5,845 nucleotides of DNA from Zavarzinia sp. (GTDB lineage Bacteria > Pseudomonadota > Alphaproteobacteria > Zavarziniales > Zavarziniaceae), in assembly GCA_028694545.1 (NCBI GenBank), contig JAQVKV010000187.1:1-5845 (forward strand), in the 5' to 3' direction. Positions 1-4,707 of this stretch are shown one piece after another. Positions within the stretch are counted from its first letter, which is position 1. Every line of letters begins with the position of its first letter. The notes below the pieces were generated by a model that searched no databases, had not been told where the DNA came from, and saw nothing but the letters and a program-made list of their open reading frames with translations. Position numbers and translations under genes: made by a program.

Positions 1-659
1 GGCAGATCCGCCGCCAGCCCCGGTGCCGCCGCCCGCGCCGCCACGGCCTCCAGCAGGGGGGCGAGACGCCCCTCGTCCCGCACCAGCCGCGCCTTCGGAA
101 AGCGCAGCGCCAGATCGGCGGCCAGCTTCCCCTCATCGTCCCCCATGAAGAGGGCGGCGATCCCCTCCTCCGTCGCGGCGACCAGGGTCAGGCCCAGTAC
201 CGTGCGCACGATCCCCCACCACAGGTCGAAGCCCCCGGCGCGCAACCGGGCCGGTGTCGTGCCCGTTGCCTGCTTCACGGCGCGATAGGCGTCCGAAACC
301 GCGCCGAAACCCGCCTCGTAGAGCGCGCCCAGGGTCGGCGCCGCCTCGCCCGCCTCCAGCGTGTCGCGGATCAGCGCGCAGGCGGTCTCCACCGCCTGTT
401 TCGCCCGCGCCGCCGCCGCCCCCAGGGCCTGATCCGGCCGGCAGCGCTTGCAGGGGCGAAAGCCCGCCGCCTCGGCCGTGGCGAGATCGGCGAAGAAGCG
501 CACATTCTCGCGCCTCGCCCGGCGCGACGGGCAGCCCGGCCGGCAGACGACGCCGGTCGTCGTCACGCCATAGAAGAAATCGGGGCCTTCCCCCGCCCCG
601 CCCTCAGCGGTCAGGCGCGCCCAGCAGGCGTCTTCGTCGAGAGGCAGGGAATCGGGCAT
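1..659 (-). CDS. ada: Ada-type DNA methyl-phosphotriester / O6-alkylguanine repair protein and regulator (C-terminus beyond window)
   Basis: This is the adaptive-response protein that takes methyl groups from damaged DNA onto its own cysteines and activates its own gene; 219 codons are visible. The N-terminal zinc domain (about residues 10-76) is intact. It shows GVVCRPGCPSRRARRENV and GFRPCKRCRPD, giving Cys39, Cys43, Cys70 and Cys73, which match E. coli Cys38 (methyl acceptor), 42, 69 and 72. A helix-turn-helix region follows at about 90-143 (ALYEAGFGAVSDAYRAVKQ, then TGTTPARLRAGG). It matches the second AraC-type motif of E. coli Ada; room for the first motif is missing, and the stretch is roughly 40 residues shorter than in E. 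coli Ada as I recall it. From about 144 the ribonuclease-like lobe of the O6-methylguanine methyltransferase begins (ATEEGIAALFMGDD). The catalytic PCHR motif would lie beyond the left edge and cannot be checked. The ATG at 659 gives the expected length before the zinc domain; the only Shine-Dalgarno candidate is a weak GAAAGA. An Ada box lies upstream. Confidence 0.93.
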   Translation of the reverse strand, partial: MPDSLPLDEDACWARLTAEGGAGEGPDFFYGVTTTGVVCRPGCPSRRARRENVRFFADLATAEAAGFRPCKRCRPDQALGAAAARAKQAVETACALIRDTLEAGEAAPTLGALYEAGFGAVSDAYRAVKQATGTTPARLRAGGFDLWWGIVRTVLGLTLVAATEEGIAALFMGDDEGKLAADLALRFPKARLVRDEGRLAPLLEAVAARAAAPGLAADL

Positions 660-730
660 CGCGTCGGTCTTTCGGGTTCGTCTTCGATGATGCCAGCATT
701 TCCGATGGCGGGCCGACAGGCTGCCCCGAT

Positions 731-744
731 CTTGCGCTTCAATT
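731..744 (-). promoter_or_regulatory. Ada box (operator for methylated Ada) upstream of ada
   Basis: The minus strand reads AATTGAAGCGCAAG. The E. coli ada operator core is AATTAAAGCGCAA, so 12 of 13 bases agree. Both recognition halves, the A box (AAT) and the B box (GCAA), are exact and correctly spaced. The site is 72 bases upstream of the ada start codon and just after the stop codon of the preceding thioesterase gene, where a class I-type activator site for ada should be. It implies that ada is induced on its own by alkylation damage. I could not identify convincing -35 and -10 elements between the box and the start codon, so the transcription start is unknown. Confidence 0.85.
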
Positions 745-752
745 CGGAACGC

Positions 753-1190
753 TCAGCCCCGCCGGTTCAGCACCTTGAAGATACCCGTGCCGGTGGCGAC
801 CAATGTCTCGCCCGTCCAGATGCGCCCCTGAATCGTGCGGAAGCTGTCTTCCTGGGCAACGATGGTACCCGTACCTTCGACCCAGGCGCCGAAGGGCGCG
901 CCGGCGATGAAATCGACCAGCAGGCGGACCGTCATCCAGTTCCGCCCCGTACCGTGGGAGATGGCATGGCCGAAAGCAACGTCGGCGAAGCTCATCAGCA
1001 TGCCGCCGTGGCAGAGGTCCAGCGTGTTCAGGTGATGCGGCCCGACCCGGAAGGCCCGGGTGAAGCCGCCATCCGCCTCGTCCCGTTCATAGAGGGGGCC
1101 GACCGCGAGGCCATAGCCGCTATTCCAGGCGAGGCGCCGGAAACCGGGTGGAATATCCCGGTCGTCGTCGTGAAGATCCGTCTGTTGCAT
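753..1190 (-). CDS. PaaI-family hotdog-fold acyl-CoA thioesterase
   Basis: A 145-residue cytoplasmic protein of the hotdog superfamily, predicted to hydrolyse acyl- or aryl-CoA thioesters. The diagnostic active-site stretch is NTLDLCHGGMLMSFAD: Asn55, His61-Gly62-Gly63 and Asp70, the pattern of the PaaI/THEM2 branch, where the Asn and the acidic residue at the head of the central helix are catalytic. The later strands (VRLLVDFIAGAPFGAWVEG, then GTIVAQEDSFRTIQGRIW, then GETLVATGTGIFKVL) complete one hotdog domain of usual length. The substrate cannot be told from sequence. I chose the ATG at 1190. The frame stays open to a TTG at 1226, but those 12 extra codons add nothing conserved and that TTG is part of a TTGACA hexamer. 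No good Shine-Dalgarno precedes 1190. It lies downstream of cobT on the same strand, with a 77-base gap, and 93 bases ahead of ada; neither neighbour suggests a shared pathway. Confidence 0.88.
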   Translation of the reverse strand: MQQTDLHDDDRDIPPGFRRLAWNSGYGLAVGPLYERDEADGGFTRAFRVGPHHLNTLDLCHGGMLMSFADVAFGHAISHGTGRNWMTVRLLVDFIAGAPFGAWVEGTGTIVAQEDSFRTIQGRIWTGETLVATGTGIFKVLNRRG

Positions 1191-1196
1191 GGCGCC

Positions 1197-1226
1197 ATTC
1201 GGGCCGAGGCAGCCCCCCCGTGTCAA
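1197..1226 (-). promoter_or_regulatory. Possible promoter for the thioesterase gene
   Basis: On the minus strand a perfect sigma70-type -35 hexamer, TTGACA, lies at 1226-1221. After 18 bases comes CCGAAT (1202-1197), which keeps only the last three consensus bases of a -10 element. Transcription from it would begin at about 1190, which is the chosen start codon, so the message would be leaderless or nearly so. The -35 is good and the -10 is poor; one perfect hexamer can occur by chance. Confidence 0.25.
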
Positions 1227-1277
1227 GCCGGGCTCAGTCCGAGGCCGGTTTCAGGCTCTGGCCGGGCTCAGGCTTTC
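1227..1277. repeat. Three degenerate 17-base tandem units across the cobT stop codon
   Basis: Plus-strand units are GCCGGGCTCAGTCCGAG (1227-1243), GCCGGTTTCAGGCTCTG (1244-1260) and GCCGGGCTCAGGCTTTC (1261-1277). Units 1 and 3 share their first 11 bases exactly; units 2 and 3 agree at 13 of the first 16. The array starts and stops sharply at these borders. Unit 3 contains the cobT stop codon and its last codons; units 1 and 2 lie in the cobT-thioesterase gap. An imperfect hairpin can be drawn on the minus strand (GAGCC, then GGCCTC with one bulged base, in 1241-1258), but there is no following T run, so I do not call a terminator. Confidence 0.5.
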
Positions 1278-2290
1278 CCGTCCACGCCGGCCTCGGCGAA
1301 GCTGGCCATTTCGTTATGCGTGCGGGCAGCGGCGCGAACGATGCCGGCGGCAACCGCGGCCCCTGAGCCTTCGCCCAGCCGCATGCCGAGATCGAGCAGC
1401 GGCGCGAGCCCCAACCGGTCGAGCAGGCGGCGATGCGCGGGCTCGGCGGAGCAATGGCCGGCAATCGCATGCGCCAGCCCGTCTTCTCGCATCAAGCCGA
1501 GACAGGCAACGGCGGCGGTCGTCACATAGCCGTCCAGCACGACGGGCACGCGGGCATGGCGCGCGGCGATGCAGGCCCCGAGCATGGCCGCGAGTTCGCG
1601 TCCGCCGAGGCGCCGGGCAAGATCGAGCGGATCATCCGTCGCCGCGCGGTGGAAGGCGGCGGCCTCGGCGACCGCCCGGATCTTGGCTTCCAGCACGGGG
1701 CCGGTGGCACCGGTGCCGGGCCCGACCCAATCGATTGCCGCCCCCCCGAACAGGCCGGCCGCCGTCGCCGCCGCCGCACTCGTGTTGCCGATGCCCATTT
1801 CGCCGAGGCACAGGAGATCGAGGCCGGGCGTGACCACGGCGAAGCCCGCCGCCACGGCGGCCATGAATTCGTCCTCGTCGAGGGCGGGGGCCGCACGGAA
1901 ATCGGCGCTCGGCCGGTCGAGATCGAGGGGGGTAACGACGAGATCGGCCCCGATCGTCCGGGCCAGCGCGTTGATGGCGGCACCGCCGGCCGTGAAATTG
2001 GCAACCATCTGCACCGTGACGCTGGCCGGATAGGGCGAGACGCCGGCGGCGGCAATGCCGTGATTACCGGCGAAAACCGCGATGCGGATCGATTCGGCGC
2101 CAGGCCGCGCCCGTCCCTGCCAGCGGGCCAGGAAGACCGCGAGCGATTCGAGCCGGCCGAGGGCTCCGGGTGGTTTGGTCAGCACCGCATCGCGGGCAAG
2201 GGCTTGAGCGGCGGCCGCTTCGTCGCCCGCGGGCAGGCTGGCAACGAGGGCGCGAAGGCCGTCAAGATCGACGGGCGGTTTGATCGTCAT
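1268..2290 (-). CDS. cobT: Nicotinate-nucleotide:dimethylbenzimidazole phosphoribosyltransferase
   Basis: A soluble enzyme that moves the phosphoribosyl group of nicotinate mononucleotide to 5,6-dimethylbenzimidazole, making alpha-ribazole 5'-phosphate for the lower ligand of cobalamin (called CobU in the Pseudomonas denitrificans scheme). At 340 residues it has the normal family length. Family blocks appear in order: LTKPPGALGRLE (38-49), FAGNHGIAAAGVSPYP (73-88), VQMVANFTAGGAAINALAR (93-111), GEMGIGNTSAAAAT (163-176) and MRLGEGSGA (303-311). Glu164 and Glu307 match the two functionally important glutamates of Salmonella CobT (Glu174 and Glu317). The ATG at 2290 begins MTIKPPVDLDGLRAL, a natural N-terminus. 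The frame continues to another ATG at 2371, but that would add 27 unconserved residues and run over the cobS start. No clear Shine-Dalgarno is visible. It is divergent from cobS, its pathway partner. Confidence 0.96.
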   Translation of the reverse strand: MTIKPPVDLDGLRALVASLPAGDEAAAAQALARDAVLTKPPGALGRLESLAVFLARWQGRARPGAESIRIAVFAGNHGIAAAGVSPYPASVTVQMVANFTAGGAAINALARTIGADLVVTPLDLDRPSADFRAAPALDEDEFMAAVAAGFAVVTPGLDLLCLGEMGIGNTSAAAATAAGLFGGAAIDWVGPGTGATGPVLEAKIRAVAEAAAFHRAATDDPLDLARRLGGRELAAMLGACIAARHARVPVVLDGYVTTAAVACLGLMREDGLAHAIAGHCSAEPAHRRLLDRLGLAPLLDLGMRLGEGSGAAVAAGIVRAAARTHNEMASFAEAGVDGKA

Positions 2291-2362
2291 GGCTAAAGCT
2301 GGCAGTTTTCCGCGAAAGGGCCCCAAGCTGTACCCAATCGGGGCCAGGACCAGAAGCGACAA
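2291..2362. promoter_or_regulatory. Divergent cobT/cobS intergenic region with a small dyad
   Basis: These 72 bases must carry the promoters or leader regions of both cobT and cobS unless transcription starts within the genes. The one structure I see is the inverted repeat GGCCCC (2319-2324) and GGGGCC (2340-2345) around a 15-base centre (AAGCTGTACCCAATC). It could be an operator or a short hairpin, or chance at this GC content. AGAAG, 7 bases before the cobS ATG, is a weak ribosome binding site. The space is too short for a cobalamin riboswitch, and I found no B12-box-like sequence. Confidence 0.35.
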
Positions 2363-3136
2363 ATGCAGCAAAACACCCCCGACCGCCCGTCAAGGGCCGA
2401 CGAATTCCGCTTCGTCCTCGGCCTGTTCACGCGCCTGCCCGTGGGGGCGGTGCCCGAAATGCCGGCGGGCAGCCTGGCGCGCGCGGTCTGGTGTTTCCCC
2501 CTCGTCGGCGCGGTGGTCGGCCTTCTGGCCGGGCTCGGCGCGCTGGTCGGCGCCGAATTCGGGCTCGGGCCCTGGGGGCTGGCGGTCCTGGCCATCGCCA
2601 TCGAATTGCTGGCCACCGGCGCCCTGCATGAGGATGGCTTCGCCGATGTCGCCGACAGTTTCGGCGGCCGCGACCGGGAAACGCGCCTGCGCATCATGCG
2701 CGACAGCCGCATCGGTTCCTTTGGCGCCGTTGCCTTGTGGCTGCTGCTGTCCGCCCGCCTTGTCTTCCTGGCCGGAGCGTCCGGGGCCGGGGTGTGGACA
2801 CTCGTCTTCGCCCTCGTCGCCGCCAATACGGCCGCCCGGCTTGCCTTGCTGATCCCCCTCGTCCTGCTGCCGGCGGCGCGGAGCGACGGGCTGGGGGCGG
2901 GGTTCGGCACGGTCGGGCGCGACGCGGGGGCAAGCGCCGTGGTCTTCGCCACCGGTATCGGCATCGTCTGTCTCGGCGGGGGCGTGTTCGGGGCGGCACT
3001 GGCGGTTCTCATCGCCGGGATCGCCATGTCCGCGCTCGGACGGCAGAACCTGGGCGGCCATACCGGGGACCTCCTCGGAGCGACGGCCGCCCTCACCTTG
3101 CCGCTCGTGCTCGCGGTCGCGGGGGGCCATGTCTGA
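2363..3136 (+). CDS. cobS: Adenosylcobinamide-GDP ribazoletransferase (cobalamin synthase)
   Basis: An integral membrane enzyme that joins adenosylcobinamide-GDP with alpha-ribazole (or its phosphate), releasing GMP and giving adenosylcobalamin (or its 5'-phosphate); also named CobV. The 257-residue length is normal. Signature stretches are RFVLGLFTRLPVG (16-28), GALHEDGFADVADSFGG (86-102; the acidic residues are thought to bind Mg2+ and the GDP substrate), IMRDSRIGSFGA (111-122) and LGGHTGDLLGA (230-240). Several hydrophobic spans, for example about 46-66, 72-86, 122-138, 143-170, 191-212 and 212-226, fit a polytopic inner-membrane protein. The ATG at 2363 is the natural start. It is divergent from cobT, which makes its co-substrate. 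The next gene starts inside the last codons of cobS, so the two are probably translationally coupled. In many genomes cobS is followed by the phosphatase gene cobC; it is not here. Confidence 0.96.
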   Translation: MQQNTPDRPSRADEFRFVLGLFTRLPVGAVPEMPAGSLARAVWCFPLVGAVVGLLAGLGALVGAEFGLGPWGLAVLAIAIELLATGALHEDGFADVADSFGGRDRETRLRIMRDSRIGSFGAVALWLLLSARLVFLAGASGAGVWTLVFALVAANTAARLALLIPLVLLPAARSDGLGAGFGTVGRDAGASAVVFATGIGIVCLGGGVFGAALAVLIAGIAMSALGRQNLGGHTGDLLGATAALTLPLVLAVAGGHV

Positions 3137-3776
3137 CATCGGCCTGGCCCTCGATCCGGCGCTGGCGGCCCTGGCCGGGGCCCTGCTCGGGCTGATCGCG
3201 GGCTATGGCGCCCTGCGCGCCAACGCACTTTTCGCGCGCCGGCGGGACCTGGCGCCGCCGCGCTTTGGCGCCCTCTGGCTCGGGCTTGCCGTGCTCTGCG
3301 GCGCGGGCGCCCTGTGGCGTTTCGGCATGACGCCCCACGGCCTCGCACTGGTCCTGTTCGGCGTGATCGCCCTTGCGATCGTCGGCTTCGATTTCGCCCA
3401 TCGACGCATCCCGAACGAATGGTCGGCGGCGATCGCCGTGATCGGCCTGCTCGACGCGGTCGTCGCGGGCCGCGTCGTCGAAGCACTCGCGACCGGGATC
3501 ATCGGCGCATTGCTGCTCTTCGCCTTCGGCCGGCTTTACGGCATGATCCGGGGGCGCGAGGGCATCGGCTTCGGCGATGTGAAACTGGTGGTCGGTCTCG
3601 GAATATGGCTGGGGCCACAGGGCCTGATCTGGTGCTTCCTGATCGCCAGCATCGCGACCGCCGTCATCGGCGGGCTCGTGCTTGTCCTGCGCGGGCTGGC
3701 GGACGATCCACCGTTCGGGCCGGCCCTGCTCCTCGTCACCCTTGCCCTGTTGCTTGCCGGTTTGCCGCCCTATTGA
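3129..3776 (+). CDS. Short A24-family (prepilin peptidase-like) membrane aspartic peptidase
   Basis: A 215-residue polytopic membrane protein of the type IV prepilin peptidase family, which cuts the leader from prepilins and pseudopilins at the inner membrane. Both catalytic aspartates are present: Asp88 in VGFDFAHRRIPNEW, followed by the usual IPN, and Asp150 in the GxGD motif of REGIGFGDVKLVVGLGIWLG. Hydrophobic spans include about 11-27, 47-63, 71-88, 98-113, 119-135, 152-160, 164-189 and 197-212. The catalytic part reads more like PilD/GspO than the short CpaA/TadV proteins. However, the N-terminal methylase domain with paired CxxC motifs is absent: only two cysteines exist (Cys57 and Cys169), so N-methylation is unlikely. 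The ATG at 3129 overlaps the cobS stop by 8 bases (ATGTCTGA), suggesting coupling. No pilin, secretion ATPase or secretin gene is in view, so the substrate is unknown. Confidence 0.85.
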   Translation: MSDIGLALDPALAALAGALLGLIAGYGALRANALFARRRDLAPPRFGALWLGLAVLCGAGALWRFGMTPHGLALVLFGVIALAIVGFDFAHRRIPNEWSAAIAVIGLLDAVVAGRVVEALATGIIGALLLFAFGRLYGMIRGREGIGFGDVKLVVGLGIWLGPQGLIWCFLIASIATAVIGGLVLVLRGLADDPPFGPALLLVTLALLLAGLPPY

Positions 3777-3783
3777 GCGGATT

Positions 3784-3789
3784 GGGAGA
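3784..3789 (+). promoter_or_regulatory. Ribosome binding site fixing the MBL hydrolase start
   Basis: GGGAGA ends 7 bases before the ATG at 3797, good Shine-Dalgarno spacing. It is the clearest ribosome binding site in the window. It supports 3797 over the long upstream extension of the same frame, which only shadows the peptidase gene. A nearer ATG at 3790 is out of frame and stops after five codons. Confidence 0.65.
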
Positions 3790-3796
3790 ATGCGTC

Positions 3797-4702
3797 ATGG
3801 CCGTTGAAATCCCCTATCGCCGCGAGCTGGCCTTCGAATACGGCCGGCTGGAACCTGTCGCCCCCGGCCTTCGCCGCATCATCGCGCGCAACCCCTCCGC
3901 CTTCACCTTCCACGGCACTGGCACCTATGTGGTAGGCGAAGGCCGGGTAGCCGTGATCGACCCGGGGCCCGACGATACCGACCATATCGCCGCCCTGCTC
4001 GACGGCCTTGGCAACGAACAGGTAAGCCACATCCTCGTTACCCACACCCATACCGACCATTCGCCCGGCGCCGCCCCCCTGAAGCAGGCGACCGGGGCGC
4101 CAACCTTGGGGTTCGGGCGCCACGGCTCCGGCCGGCCGGAAGCGGCGGGACAGGCGGCGGTGCAGGACGGCGACCTTGCCTTCGTGCCCGACCGGCACCT
4201 GAAGGATGGCGATGTCGTCGCCGGCCCCGGCTGGACGATCGAGGCGGTGCACACCCCCGGCCACACCTCGAACCACCTGTGCTTTGCCTGGCGCGAGGCG
4301 AAGGCGCTGTTTTCGGGCGATCACGTCATGGGCTGGTCGACCAGCGTCATCACTCCGCCCGACGGCGACATGGGCGATTACATGGCCAGCCTGCGCCGCC
4401 TGCTGACGCGCGACGACACGGTCTACTGGCCGACCCACGGTCCCGCCATCACCGACCCGAAAGCCCATGTCGAGGCCTTCATCGCCCATCGCGGCGAACG
4501 CGAGTCGCAGATCATCACGGAACTGGCCAAGGCCCCGGCAACCATCGCCGACATGGTGCCGGTGATCTATGCCGGCGTCGATCCGAGGCTTTATCCGGCC
4601 GCCGCGCGCTCGAGCTTCGCCCATCTGCTGCATCTCCACGACGAGGGCCGGGTGCGGGCCGAGCCGGCGCCCACCCTCGACGCCCGCTGGTCCCTCGCAT
4701 AA
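3797..4702 (+). CDS. LACTB2-like metallo-beta-lactamase-fold hydrolase with C-terminal winged helix
   Basis: A soluble 301-residue two-domain protein. The MBL domain (about 20-220) carries a full dinuclear-metal set: HTHTDH (His83, His85, Asp87, His88), HTPGHTSNHL (His152 in the lead, His156 as ligand), FSGDHVMGW (Asp175) and PTHGPAI (His214). The C-terminal part (about 225-290), with TIADMVPVIYAGVDPRLYP followed by a helix and LHDEGRV, fits the winged-helix domain attached to LACTB2-type proteins. Human LACTB2 is a single-strand endoribonuclease; bacterial relatives are mostly uncharacterised, and thioester or other ester hydrolysis is equally possible, so no substrate is assigned. No signal peptide or membrane segment is seen. 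It starts 20 bases after the peptidase stop and ends 5 bases before the next start, probably in one transcript. Confidence 0.9.
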   Translation: MAVEIPYRRELAFEYGRLEPVAPGLRRIIARNPSAFTFHGTGTYVVGEGRVAVIDPGPDDTDHIAALLDGLGNEQVSHILVTHTHTDHSPGAAPLKQATGAPTLGFGRHGSGRPEAAGQAAVQDGDLAFVPDRHLKDGDVVAGPGWTIEAVHTPGHTSNHLCFAWREAKALFSGDHVMGWSTSVITPPDGDMGDYMASLRRLLTRDDTVYWPTHGPAITDPKAHVEAFIAHRGERESQIITELAKAPATIADMVPVIYAGVDPRLYPAAARSSFAHLLHLHDEGRVRAEPAPTLDARWSLA

Positions 4703-4707
4703 CCCCG

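Noticed and set aside
254..778. Plus-strand open frame over the ada start region
   Set aside because: Extremely Pro/Arg/Ser-rich translation with no motif, antisense to the clear Ada zinc domain and crossing the Ada box.
1191..1267. Rho-independent terminator after cobT
   Set aside because: Only an imperfect 5-base stem with a bulge can be drawn and no T run follows on the minus strand.
1433..2296. Long plus-strand open frame (287 codons) opposite cobT
   Set aside because: It is the shadow of a GC-rich gene: stop codons are rare in the opposite strand at this base composition. The product is low-complexity Gly/Arg/Asp-rich with no family motif, while cobT on the other strand has complete motifs.
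2291..2362. Cobalamin riboswitch between cobT and cobS
   Set aside because: Only 72 bases are available and no B12-box-like core is present; a cobalamin riboswitch needs about 200 bases.
2291..2371. Longer CobT starting at 2371
   Set aside because: The extra 27 residues look like translated intergenic sequence and would overlap the cobS start; the ATG at 2290 gives the normal CobT N-terminus and length.
2293..3486. Long minus-strand open frame (397 codons) opposite cobS and the A24 peptidase
   Set aside because: The product is Arg/Ala/Pro-rich without recognisable domains and covers two well-supported genes on the plus strand; it is a GC-driven shadow frame.
3314..3796. N-terminal extension of the MBL hydrolase by 161 codons
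   Set aside because: The extension lies in another frame of the A24 peptidase gene, is Arg-rich and unconserved in appearance, and a good Shine-Dalgarno precedes the ATG at 3797.
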